A DNA stretch of 64,000 nt from contig JARCOQ010000003.1 of assembly GCA_029207755.1 (NCBI GenBank), positions 1 through 64,000 on the forward strand, in the 5' to 3' direction. Made by a program: the position numbers and the translations under genes. Source of the stretch: Chamaea fasciata. Its lineage: Eukaryota > Chordata > Aves > Passeriformes > Sylviidae. Shown one piece after another: positions 13,756-22,360 of this stretch (its first letter is position 1; each line of letters starts with the position of its first letter). A model generated the notes under the pieces. It worked only from the letters and a program-made list of their open reading frames with translations. It was not told the DNA's origin and searched no databases.

Positions 13756-15102
13756 TCGTTTTCTTCAATCCGTGTTTATTTGGTCACATTTGAAATGATG
13801 GTTCAAACCAGACGAATTCCTTCCCCTAACACATCACAAACACAGGTCATTAGAATTCAAGGAGCCTGGTTTCCTAAGGGGTCCAATTCCCATCTCCATT
13901 CCAATCCCATTGGCGGATTTTCTCTTTCTCCCTGTCTGCTGTATGTCTGCTGGGGGGGCCGGGGGGTCGTGGGGGCTTTATTTGGGGGGGTTTTTCCGTT
14001 CGCTTCCCCTAAGCCCAACCCAAAATTCAACACAAGCAGCTCTGCCCTCGGCAAGGCAGGAAAGAACCAGCCCCGTGTGTCCAAGGAACAGCAATCAGGC
14101 CGGCATTCAGCTTTTAATGGCATTCATGGAACTGAAAACGCAGCGAATTGAACTTGACAGAGAGATGAATCCCGGCAATTAAACAAACACTTGGCAAGTT
14201 TTCCTGGGAATTCCCAAAACTCTGTGGACACGGTGCTGAACAATTCCTCATTTACTAACGTGAATTGGGTCCCTTTCCTTGGAAATGTGCCCCACCACGT
14301 CCAAAACTTCCAGTTCGGATGGAAAATTGGCACTGGCTAGAAACGTTCCCTTCCTAAAATCAGAGAGAGGAAAACCATCAAATAAAAGGAAGGAATAACA
14401 CCTACATCCCAGCTTGCCTGAGAGACAAGCTCAGCAATTTCTAACGTGGAAAACTTTCCCGACAGCCAGGAAACCGGTGGGGTTCGTGGAACGACGATTT
14501 CAAATCTGCTGCCTCTGCTCTGATTTTCAAGGGAAGGGAGAATTAAAAAGGTCAAGCCACTCCTATCCCATAGGAATGGACCGAATAATCCCTCTATTTT
14601 GTGGGAGTAACAATGCAAAGAAACTCCAATCTTACTTGGATTTGACACCGGAAACCCTCAGCAGAGTTGGCAAGTTTCAGTGGAACAAAAGAGCCACAAT
14701 TCCTGCAATAACCAAAATTCACCTTGGCAAAAAGAGGAGGAGGAGGAGGAGGAGGAGGAGGACGACGAGGAGGAGGAGACCAGGAACACACTCCGGCTGA
14801 CAGCAAGGATTTCTTGGAAAAGGCAGGAAATCAAATGGACAGTCTGTGTCCAGTTCTGGCCAGGTAATTACCCAGGAGTCAGAGAGAAAAGTGGGAACCT
14901 TGGACTGGGATGAGGCCTTCCAGGGGCTTCACTTCCTACTGGCTCTCTCCTCTTTTTGCCAACTACCTGCAAGAGGAAAAACAACAGGAGTCAAGGTCAA
15001 ACACGGACAGGATGTGCTGGCTTCAGGCAGACTGCAGTGCACCTCGCAGGAATCACTGAAAGGCATGAAAGGAACCAAGGGAAATTAAAGAAGAGCTGCC
15101 AC
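13756..15102. repeat. Low-copy segment, old paralog of 20660-22360
   Basis: No gene is recognised. From about 13795 to 15060 this segment matches 20660-22360 by eye, as diverged duplicate sequence. Shared landmarks include AACACATCA with GAGCCTGGTTT, GGAAAGAACCAGCCCC, TGTCCAAGGAACAGCA and CCTTGGACTGGGAT followed by AAGAGGAAAA. The other copy carries extra AT-rich and A-rich material in the middle. A minus-strand AATAAA lies at 13775-13780. Confidence 0.7.
14731..14782 (+). repeat. (GGA)n microsatellite
   Basis: A run of AGG/GAG triplets with a short GACGAC interruption gives Arg/Glu-rich frames on the plus strand and Pro-rich frames on the minus strand. These frames are microsatellite by-products. 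The tract is absent from the paralogous segment at 20660-22360. Confidence 0.9.
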
Positions 15103-15210
15103 CTCCAAGGGCTCTCCAAGGCAGGCTCAGAACCCTTACCAACGATTGGCTTTAATAAAGCAACTCACACAAAGTCACCAACACCACACGGACACAGCAC
15201 CGTTCTTTTG

Positions 15211-15864
15211 GAGTGGAGTTCTAGAGAAATGCGGAAGAACGGAAAAGCCTTCCTAAACCCGGAAACTCCTTGAAGAGATAGACAGGGCACAGCTGCTGAC
15301 AGAGCCTTGGGATTCAGGGGGAAAACCCCAAGTTTTCAGTCTTTAGCATCTTCCACTCTGCCATCGTTGACAGCAAACACGGCTTCAGCCTCAGGGAGAC
15401 GCGGAGAACTCCGAGATTTTGCAGATCCTGCTCTCACCTCTCGCCCCATATTTTTCCTTTCTTCCAAAACGATGACAACAAGAAAAGTCAACTATTGCAG
15501 TTTTGCTTGCTTGATGTGTTTCTTGGTTTTACTTACACGTGACTTTCAGATCCCCATCCACACTCAGAATCATTCAAACCTTCGAGCACAGAGCCTCCAG
15601 GCACCGCTTATTTCTTCTGAGATTTGATTCAAGAAGACCATTTTTCAGAACCTGACATGAGATTGGCAACTAAGTTTCATTTTACAGCTCTTCCCCTTTT
15701 TAAACTGTGTTTCCTCAAAGCTTCCCAATTGTGCTAAGCTTAGAATTCACCCCAAGGAAGACCTGAAAAATGCCTTGTCATTTCCTTTCCTCCTCCCTCA
15801 AGCTCCATCAGGCTGGCAGAAGGCATTAGTACTGTTTCCAGAGCAGTTGGCCTCACTTGGACTG
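15211..15864. other. 654-bp segment absent from duplication copy 2
   Basis: Copy 1 has 654 bp between TTCTTTTG (15203-15210) and TTGGTCTG (15865). In copy 2 these two words are directly joined at 52088/52089. Two bases (TG) are shared at both edges in copy 1, which fits a microhomology-type deletion in copy 2, although an insertion in copy 1 cannot be excluded. The segment includes the stop codon of the candidate minus-strand gene in copy 1. No other gene is seen in it. Confidence 0.85.
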
Positions 15865-18225
15865 TTGGTCTGTAACGGCTGCAACAAAATACGCCCTCCT
15901 GGAAGCAGTTCAGCACTTACTGATCACTCCTTTGTTTTGGCACTTCCCAGCCAGGGCCTGCGGGGCCTCCTGCAGATGCAGGTCTTCGCTGACAAGGCTC
16001 CACTTGTGCAGCAGCAGCAGCAGCTCCCTGAAATTTTAGAAAACATTAGAAAAATACAGGCAAAAATCTCACCTCTGTCCTCCCCTAAGAACATCCCCAG
16101 GACATCATCCCAGTTTTTCCCAGCTAGGAGCTGCAAGGAATTCAGGCAGGGGAAATGACATCAGGGAACAGCTTTGTAAAGTCAAAGGCAGAAAGAGAAG
16201 ATCCACCAGCAAAGGGCAGGAAAGGGGAAAGGTTTCTGAAAACATTTCTGCAGTCTAATTAATAATTATTTCCGCTTCCCCAGCGAGAAGAACACAGACT
16301 CACAGCCATTCAGGCCTGACAGTCCCCTGCAGCCAGAGCTCAGCACACATCCACAGAAGCAAGTCCAGCATCTGAAAGAAAAAAAAAAAAAAAAAACAAA
16401 AACCAAACACAACAATCAAACCAGTAGGAAAAGGTGATTTCTTTGGCTTCAAAGTTATTTCAAGTTCTTAAAGCCCAACACAGCTGCTAGGAGAAACAGA
16501 GTCAGGGCTCCTGGCAGACAGAGGGTGTTTTCCCCCCGAGGGGATTGCAGAGGAATTGTCTGGGACTTGGACTGTCCCTCGGGGTGACACCAGTTGCTGT
16601 GACTTCTATCATTCCATATGTTTGACTCCCAAAACTTCCCAGCCCAGGGGCTTGAGCTGACAGGGCAGCACAAAGATTGTTCTCTGTGTGGTGCCCAGAT
16701 TTGGGGTTCACTGTCACCTTTGCTAGTTTAGATGAATTATACCCACGGCCCCGAATTCCCTGCTCAGTTCCCGCTGCAATAACCTCACAGTGCCTCACGG
16801 AGCACGGATATTCCCACGCAGAGCTGCTGCTTGAATGCCAGACGTGTCAGGAACCAGCAGAGCTTCCAAGGAAGCTCAGCAGGATGGGGACAGGATAGGT
16901 TTCTATTCCATAGATTGGGTTAATTATAACCCTCACCCCCTGGGGGTCACCTGTCAGATTTCCCTGGAATTCAGCCACCCCCCTGAGCTCGGGCTCCAGG
17001 TGATGTTTCAGAGCAGGAGAAGGCACTGGCCGGCCTGTGCTGAGGCAGCCCCTGTGCCCTCGGGAGGACACAGCTCCCTGCAGGAGCTCAGCTCCTTTCC
17101 GAGCCCCAGCAGTGGCCTCTGCAAGTGCCTTTCCCTCAGGCAAGGGATGCCCATCCCTGCCTTCAGCACACCTCCAGTGGGACCCACCTGCAAAAGCTTT
17201 CCATCACTTCTGCACTCCGGCCGGCTCCCTGGAAAAGTCCAGACTTCATCCAAACGAAACTCCATCCCACTCAAACCTTTGATTTTGAGGCATCTCCGAG
17301 GGCCGTTGCTCTGGATTTAATTTCTGTGAGGGAGGAGCGCCTTGGCTTTAATGCTGCCGACGGGTGATGTCCTCAGGCTGAAAGGGAGGGGATTTGGGGT
17401 GGCCAGGACATCCCTGGCAACTGTGTGGGAGCTCCGGGAGGTGGGAATTGCTGTCTGAGCCCCTCTGCAGACAGCCCGAGCCGCCGTTCCCGGGCAATGC
17501 CAGCTGTTCCCCGGGGAGCTCTTGGGCTGTGGGTGCCTCTGTCCGGGCTGCAGCATCTCCCCGTGCCAGGCGGGAGCAGCCCCTGGCCGAGGAGCCGCGG
17601 CAGCCCCGGGGCCGTGTCCGTGCCAGCCCCGAGCCCGGCCCCGGGCCCTGCGTTTGGCCGCCGCTGCCACGGGCGGGGCCCCGCAGGCACAGCTCCTCCC
17701 CTGCACATCATCCCAGGGCTGCTGGCCCCGCTGGGGCTGCCGGCCTCCTTCCTCCCTGCGCCTCCGGGCACCCGGGACACCTGCAGGAAACCCCGAGGGA
17801 CACTGCAGGCGGCACGGGGGGGCACCGAGGCCTCCGGCCAGAAAAGCAGCCCCGGCCTCAGCAGCTGCCATCATTTTGGCCCGGCAACACTCACCTGCAG
17901 GAAACGCCCCTGTGCGGGTGGGACCGGCCCTGCCTCTCTGCAGAGCTTTGGCCGTGGAAGAAGGGAAGCCTCAGGACTCGTCCTGCTCCTTTCCGCCCGG
18001 AAAGAGACTTTGTGTGAGTACTTTTACGGCAGCTGCTGGGTAAATCCTGGAAAGGACAGGAAATCAGCGTCACTGGAAGAGCTTTGTGCTGTCGTGAGCT
18101 GCCAGCCACTTCTGCCCTCGAGCCATTCCAGGGGCTGGTGTGTGAAGCAGCTTTGGCAGAGAAGGCGGCACTGCACTTACCTTAGTGGGGCCAAGCGTTG
18201 CCATCCTATGGAGGTCCATCCCCAT
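15853..18225 (-). CDS. Candidate spliced gene of unknown function, copy 1
   Basis: I do not recognise the product. On the minus strand I can chain seven pieces with AG/GT borders and agreeing phases: 18225-18181, 17937-17895, 17118-16951, 16773-16718, 16371-16304, 16027-15921 and 15878-15853. Together they give an open frame of about 170 codons, from ATG at 18225 (A at -3, G at +4, in-frame stop upstream) to TGA at 15855-15853. Borders are strong at 18357/18181, 16371/16304 (long T-rich tract then CAG; GTGAGT) and 16027/15921 (GTAAGT). The 17118 and 16773 acceptors are poor in pyrimidines. The best protein-like part is the last third: MLDLLLWMCAELWLQG, then a Leu run, then HKWSLVSEDLHLQEAPQAL, probably helical. 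A CpG island lies directly 5'. A minus-strand ATTAAA is at 15156-15151. A 58-nt exon-like segment (16130-16073) with good borders would break the frame. It may instead be a non-coding transcript or a decayed gene. Confidence 0.35.
16073..16130 (-). other. Exon-like segment that breaks the frame (possible poison exon)
   Basis: The minus strand reads a CCTTGCAG acceptor, 58 nt, then an AGAG|GTGAGA donor. It is open alone in one phase (LLAGKNWDDVLGMFLGEDR), but in the phase delivered by the preceding exon (16371-16304) it meets a TAG within three codons. It is unchanged in copy 2 by eye. If included in RNA it would truncate the product, so it is either a poison exon or a sign that the transcript is non-coding. 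Confidence 0.35.
17229..17894. other. GC-rich interval, intron in the gene model
   Basis: This stretch, dense in CpG and proline/glycine codons, has overlapping open frames of 150-285 codons on both strands. In copy 2 a single C is missing (CCTCCCCTGCAC at 17696 against CCTCCCTGCAC at 53940), which switches the plus-strand frames between copies. That argues against those frames being proteins. In my model the region is intron between 17937-17895 and 17118-16951. A 41-nt exon-like segment at 17228-17188 (CCAG / CAG|GTGGGT) is an alternative exon with a different phase. Confidence 0.5.
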
Positions 18226-18357
18226 AATGCAGAGATTGGTTCAGCTGCTTGGAGCAGAGTCCGGGTAATGCCAAGGTGCTGAGTTCGATTCTCAAACGGT
18301 CCGTCCGCTTGAGAGTCAGATTTTAGGATCCCTCTCAGCCTCAGTATATCCTGTGAC
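18181..18357 (-). other. Strong candidate exon with antisense tRNA-like core
   Basis: The acceptor reads TTTTTCTCTTATTTCCAG and the donor CTAAG|GTAAGT, the best pair in the segment, bounding 177 nt. One frame is open for all 58 codons (starting SQDILRLRG), but it is out of phase with the ATG model, which starts at 18225 in another frame with TGA codons upstream. The exon contains, antisense, the tRNA-like sequence at 18229-18303. It lies about 60 bp from the CpG island, so it would be an early exon. The identical segment is at 54424-54600. Confidence 0.45.
18229..18303 (+). pseudogene. tRNA-like sequence, closest in form to tRNA-Ile
   Basis: The plus strand has an A-box-like TGGTTCAGCTGC (18237-18248) and a B-box-like GTTCGATTC (18283-18291) at tRNA spacing. 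The 3' half (TAATGCCAAGGT, GTTCGATTCTC, ACGGTCCG) parallels the layout of eukaryotic tRNA-Ile. The acceptor ends do not pair and the base expected to be T33 in the anticodon loop is altered. I read it as a tRNA pseudogene or tRNA-derived repeat remnant, not a working tRNA. It is duplicated at 54472-54546. Confidence 0.45.
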
Positions 18358-18419
18358 CTGGAAATAAGAGAAAAATTCTCGGCTGAGTTTTAATAAAACA
18401 GCTTTTGCCATTGCAGGGT

Positions 18420-19620
18420 GTGAGCTGCACTCGGCGATTTTCGGCCGCGACGAGCCCCACGAGCCTTCCGCCCTTCCTTGCCGCCATCATGGTTGCGTCT
18501 GAGGCCACTTCCGGTCCCGCCGGCATCTTTTTTGCGGCACCTCTAAGGCCCCCGGCAGGTGTTTACACAGACGCCTGACTAAATCCGCGAATCCGAACGC
18601 AAGCGCGGCGCGGCTGAGCACACGGCCCGTGTCCCCACACCTGGAGACGCCGCGGAAAATTGCGCCCGGGGCGGCGCCGTAGTCGGGGTTTCGTGCAGGC
18701 ATCTGGCTAAACGCCTATAGGGTCCTTATTTTTTCGCGCCCTTTTGGCCGCCCTTTTTGGAAGGTCGGGCGCCTCGCGCCTGGGCGCCATTTTGTGAGGG
18801 GCGTCGCGTGACTTCCGCTTTTGCTCGCCGCCATCTTGGCTGCGGCTGAGGCCACTTCCGTCCCGGCCGCCATGTTCTTGGCGGCTCGGCATAGGCCCCC
18901 GGCAGGTGTTTACACAGACGCCTGAATAAATCCACGAATTTAAAAGCAAGCGCGGCGCGGCTGAGCACACGGCCCGTGTCCCCACACCTGGAGACGCCGC
19001 GGAAAATTGCGCCCGGGCGGCGCCGTAGTCGGGGTTTCGTGCAGGCATCTGGCTAAACGCCTATAGGGTCCTTAATTTTTCGCGCCCTTTTGGCCGCCCT
19101 TTTTGGAAGGTCGGGCGCCTCGCGCCTGGGCGCCATTGTGTGAGGGGCGTCGCGTGACTTCCGCTTTTCCTTGCCGCCATCTTTGTTGCGGCTGAGGCCA
19201 CTTCCGTCCCGGCCGCCATGTTCTTTGCGGCTCGGCATAGGCCTCCGCCAGGTGTTTACACAGACGCCTGACTAAATCCGCGAATCCGAACGCAAGCGCG
19301 GCGCGGCTGAGCACACGACCGGTGTCCCTACACCTGGAAACGCCGCGGAAAATTGCGCCCGGGCGGCGCCGTAGTCGGGGTTTTTGTGCAGGCGTCTGGC
19401 TAAACGCCTATAGGGTCCTTATTTTTCCCGCCCTTTTGGCCGCCCTTTTTGGAAGGTCGGGCGCCTCGCGTCTCGCCGCCATCTTGGTAGTGGAACCCAC
19501 TAAAATGCCCCCTCGGCTCCTCCCACAAGCGCCTGACTGAATGGACTGCAGCCCGCGGCGCCGCTGCGCCCCCATCCCGTGTCCGCACACCCGCAAACGC
19601 CGCGGAAAATCGCGCCCGGA
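18420..19620. promoter_or_regulatory. CpG island of tandem 347-bp promoter-like units, copy 1
   Basis: Three near-identical units and one diverged unit follow one another. GTGTTTACACAGACGCCTGA marks are at 18558, 18906 and 19252 (steps 348 and 346), and CTATAGGGTCCTTA recurs in step. The units carry YY1-type CCGCCATCTTG motifs at 18828, 19174 (one-base variant) and 19476, with a mutated one at 18481, and ETS-type ACTTCCG motifs next to them. On the minus strand these read AAGATGGCGG and CGGAAGT, usual for TATA-less promoters. The position directly 5' of exon 18357-18181 suggests it drives the minus-strand transcript. Short Arg/Lys-rich minus-strand frames recur because the units are identical, which is no evidence of selection. 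Confidence 0.7.
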
Positions 19621-19769
19621 CGGCTCCGGGGTCCGGGTGGCGCGCGCAGGCAGCCGGCTGCCACGCGCCCGGGCTCCTTGCCTTTTTCCCTCCCTTTCGG
19701 CCCCGAGCTGCGGGCGGGCGGGCGGCAGCGCCGCCCCCGAGCTCACAGTGCGGGGCTGCCACGGGCGTC

Positions 19770-20125
19770 GGGGACGGGCGGGGGGGGACAGCTGCACTAC
19801 CGCTCTTTGCCCACAGGGTGGCAGCATTGCCACACAGATCAGGCGGGACGGGCGGGGGGGGGCAGCTGCAGTACCGCTGTATGCCCACAGGGTGGCAGCA
19901 TTGCCTCACAGATCATGAGGGACGGGCACGGGGGACAGCTGCACTACCGCTGTTTGCCCACGCGGTGGCAGCATTGCCGCACAGATCAGGCGGGACGGGC
20001 GGGAGGGACAGCTGCACTACCGCTCTTTGCCCACAGGGTGGCAGCATTGCCTCACAGATCATGAGGGACGGGCACGGGGGACAGCTGCACTACCGCTCTC
20101 TGCCCACAGGGTGGCAGCACTGCCG
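19770..20125 (+). promoter_or_regulatory. 73-bp VNTR carrying five CTCF-like motifs
   Basis: Five tandem units each carry a CTCF-type core in the same orientation: CCACAGGGTGGCAG at 19811, 19885, 20031 and 20104, and CCACGCGGTGGCAG at 19958. Spacing is 73-74 bp. Against the published consensus CCGCGNGGNGGCAG the 19958 copy differs at one informative position and the others at two. The rest of each unit is a GGGACGGGC tract and GCAGCTGCACTACCGCT. Copy 2 (56030-56300) has four units. Binding is inferred from the motif only. Confidence 0.6.
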
Positions 20126-20269
20126 CACGGCGGCGCGGAGCGGAGCCATAAACGAACGTGCCCAGGAATGCCCTTGCGAACAGCCTCCGGAATAAATGGC
20201 CCAAAAGACCCCCGAGCACACCTGCGAGAGCCCTGCCAGCAACCAGACCGAAACAAAACAGCCTTTCGT

Positions 20270-20660
20270 TCAGGCTCTATTTCAATATTTTTTATCTTTG
20301 TGATTCTGATATTTACATTCATCATTACAATTCATCTTTTATATTATGTACATTATACATCATGTATTATGTTTATTATACTATTATATTTATTATAGAT
20401 ATTAAATATAGAAAGTTATATATAAAATAATTTATTTATTATGTAATGTTATAAATAATAATACATTTCATTTAAATATGATTATGTACATTATAGATGT
20501 TTATATTATGTATATTAAATATATTTATAAAACGTGTAGTAAGTAATAATATATTGTGTATTTTTATTGATATTATTTTTCATATCCTATACTTTTTGTT
20601 ATTTTTCTTTTTCATTATTTTTTTAATTCGTTTGTTTATATTTTAAACGATATTTTACAC
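20270..20660. other. AT-rich block, copy 1
   Basis: About 390 bp are made almost only of A and T, with many TATTAT, ATATTT and TTATTTATTAT words. No gene is seen. Copy 2 (56440-56825) is nearly identical with small indels. It could be a matrix-attachment or low-melting element, but nothing in the sequence proves this. Confidence 0.7.
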
Positions 20661-22360
20661 TAGATGAATTCATGAACCTAACACATCAGAAACACAATTA
20701 ATTTGAATTAAATGAGCCTGGTTTTCTAAGGGGTAAAGTTTTAATCTTTATTTAGATAATATGGGCATATTTTCTCTATCTGTATGGGGTTTTTTTGGTG
20801 GGTTGCGGGGGATTTTATTTTGGGGGTTTTCTTTTTTTGTTCGCTTTGTTTTGGATTTCTTTGCTAATAAACAAGCAGGGTCGGAGAGTTACAAAATAAA
20901 ACGTCTACTTTGTTTTTATTGCTCCCTCTGAAATACGCCTCGACAGCCTGGACAGCAGGCTGCTGCTGGTAACACTGTGCACGGGTAGGAGGAGACCTGG
21001 TCGGGGCTGGGAAGGAAAAAACGGCACCACGGTGGTCACAGCTTTCTCCCTTCAGGAGTTTTATGGAGCAGAAAATACGGAGCTTTTGCCAACTGCGCTC
21101 TCTATGACATCCCGACGTCCAGCGGGCACCGAGGTCATTTCTCATCTTTCTTGCCAACAGCCAAACCCCCAGGCGCCCGGGGGAAGAAAGAGTATGGGGA
21201 AAAAAAAAAAGGAACAAAGAAAACATGAAAAAATAAACCAAAACTATAGAAAATAATAAATAAAATTAAAATACCAAAAGAAAAAAATTTCAAAGTAACA
21301 AAAAAGTGGAAAAAAAATTTAAACAAAAAATTAAAATAAAAAACGAAAAGTAGTTTTAACAAGTAAATAAATAGCTAAAGAAAAAAAATAAAAATTAAAA
21401 AACTGAAGAAAAAGTCTTTGAAAAACCACAAAACGCAACATGAAAAACCACAACAAAAGAGCACAAAAATACAAAAATAACAAAAAATAAAAGACAAAAT
21501 TAAATAAACGCAGCTCTCACCTCCTGCCACTGCCTAAAAAAGCGCCATGGCTTTCCTCAATTATGCAGCAATAAGGGAAACAAACCCAGTGCCCCCCAGA
21601 ACAGAAGGTTTTCTAGACAATTCCCACTTCTGCTTGGAAACAAATTCTATTTTAGTGGGAAGCTCATTTTGGACAAACATCCAAATGTGCCAAGGTAGGA
21701 AAGAACCAGCCCCTTGTGTCCAAGGAACAGCAGCTAGGCCTGGATTCAGGTTTTAATGGCATTTATGTAATTAAAAATGCAGTAAATTGAACTTTACAAA
21801 GAGACGAATCGTGGCAAATAAATACTTCAAAGTTTTCTTGGGAAATCACAGAATTTTGTGGAGATGGTGCTGGACAATTGCTGATTTACCAACATTAATT
21901 GGGTAAATTTCCTTAGAAATGTGCTCTACAAGGTACAAAAATTCCAATTAGGATGGAAAATTGGAATAAATAAATATTCCCTTACTAAAATCAGAGAGAA
22001 AATCAGAGTTATTCCTTCAATTAAAAGGAAGGAATAACATCCAAATCCAAGCCTGCCTGGAAAACAAGCTCAGGAATTTCTAACATTGAAAACTTTTGCA
22101 AGAGTCATGAAGTTGGTGAAAGTTCATGGAATGATGATTTAAAATCTGCTTCCTCTGCACTGATTTAAAGGGAAGTGGGAATTCAACAGGTCCAGTTACT
22201 CCCATCCAACCTTGGACTGGGATAAGGCCTTCCAGTGGCTTCACTTCCTACTGGCTCTCTCCTTTTCGCCAACTACCTGCAAGAGGAAAAGCAACAGGAA
22301 TAAAGTCTCAAACAGGATGGCCTTGGTCCAGGCAGACTGAGGTGCAGCTCCCAGGGAGGG
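20660..22360. repeat. Old paralog of 13795-15060
   Basis: This is the second member of the diverged internal duplication. It shares AACACATCAGAAACACA, GAGCCTGGTTTTCTAAGGGG, GGAAAGAACCAGCCCC, TGTCCAAGGAACAGCA and the CCTTGGACTGGGAT end. It carries an insert near 20870-21190 and the A-rich block not seen in the first member. No gene is recognised. Copy 2 of the segmental duplication repeats it at 56824-58524. Confidence 0.65.
21190..21515 (+). repeat. A-rich, strand-asymmetric block
   Basis: The plus strand is very rich in A (AAAATAAA, AAAAAGTGG, AAAACGAAAAG), with few T and almost no clustered C. It looks like an expanded and decayed poly(A)-type tract. It is repeated at 57355-57680. No gene is seen. 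Confidence 0.7.

Noticed and set aside
14680..14913. Glu/Asp-rich acidic frame
   Set aside because: It is encoded by the (GGA)n microsatellite and absent from the paralogous segment.
16377..16398. Poly(A) tract as the tail of a retroposed gene
   Set aside because: No target-site duplication or processed-gene body is seen. On the minus strand the tract is better explained as the pyrimidine tract of the acceptor at 16371.
18170..18190. ACTTACCTTAGTGGGG similar to the 5' end of U1 snRNA
   Set aside because: Only the ACTTACCT word matches, which is expected because it is the complement of a consensus splice donor. The rest of the U1 sequence is absent.
17425..18282. 285-codon plus-strand frame in GC-rich DNA (295 codons in copy 2 at 53638)
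   Set aside because: A one-base difference between the copies puts the two long frames in different registers over the same DNA, and the opposite strand is equally open. GC content alone explains it.
18707..19909. Arg/Lys-rich minus-strand frames ending ...KDPIGV repeated in the CpG island
   Set aside because: They recur because the 347-bp units are nearly identical. The fourth, diverged unit partly changes frame, and codon content matches CpG-island composition.
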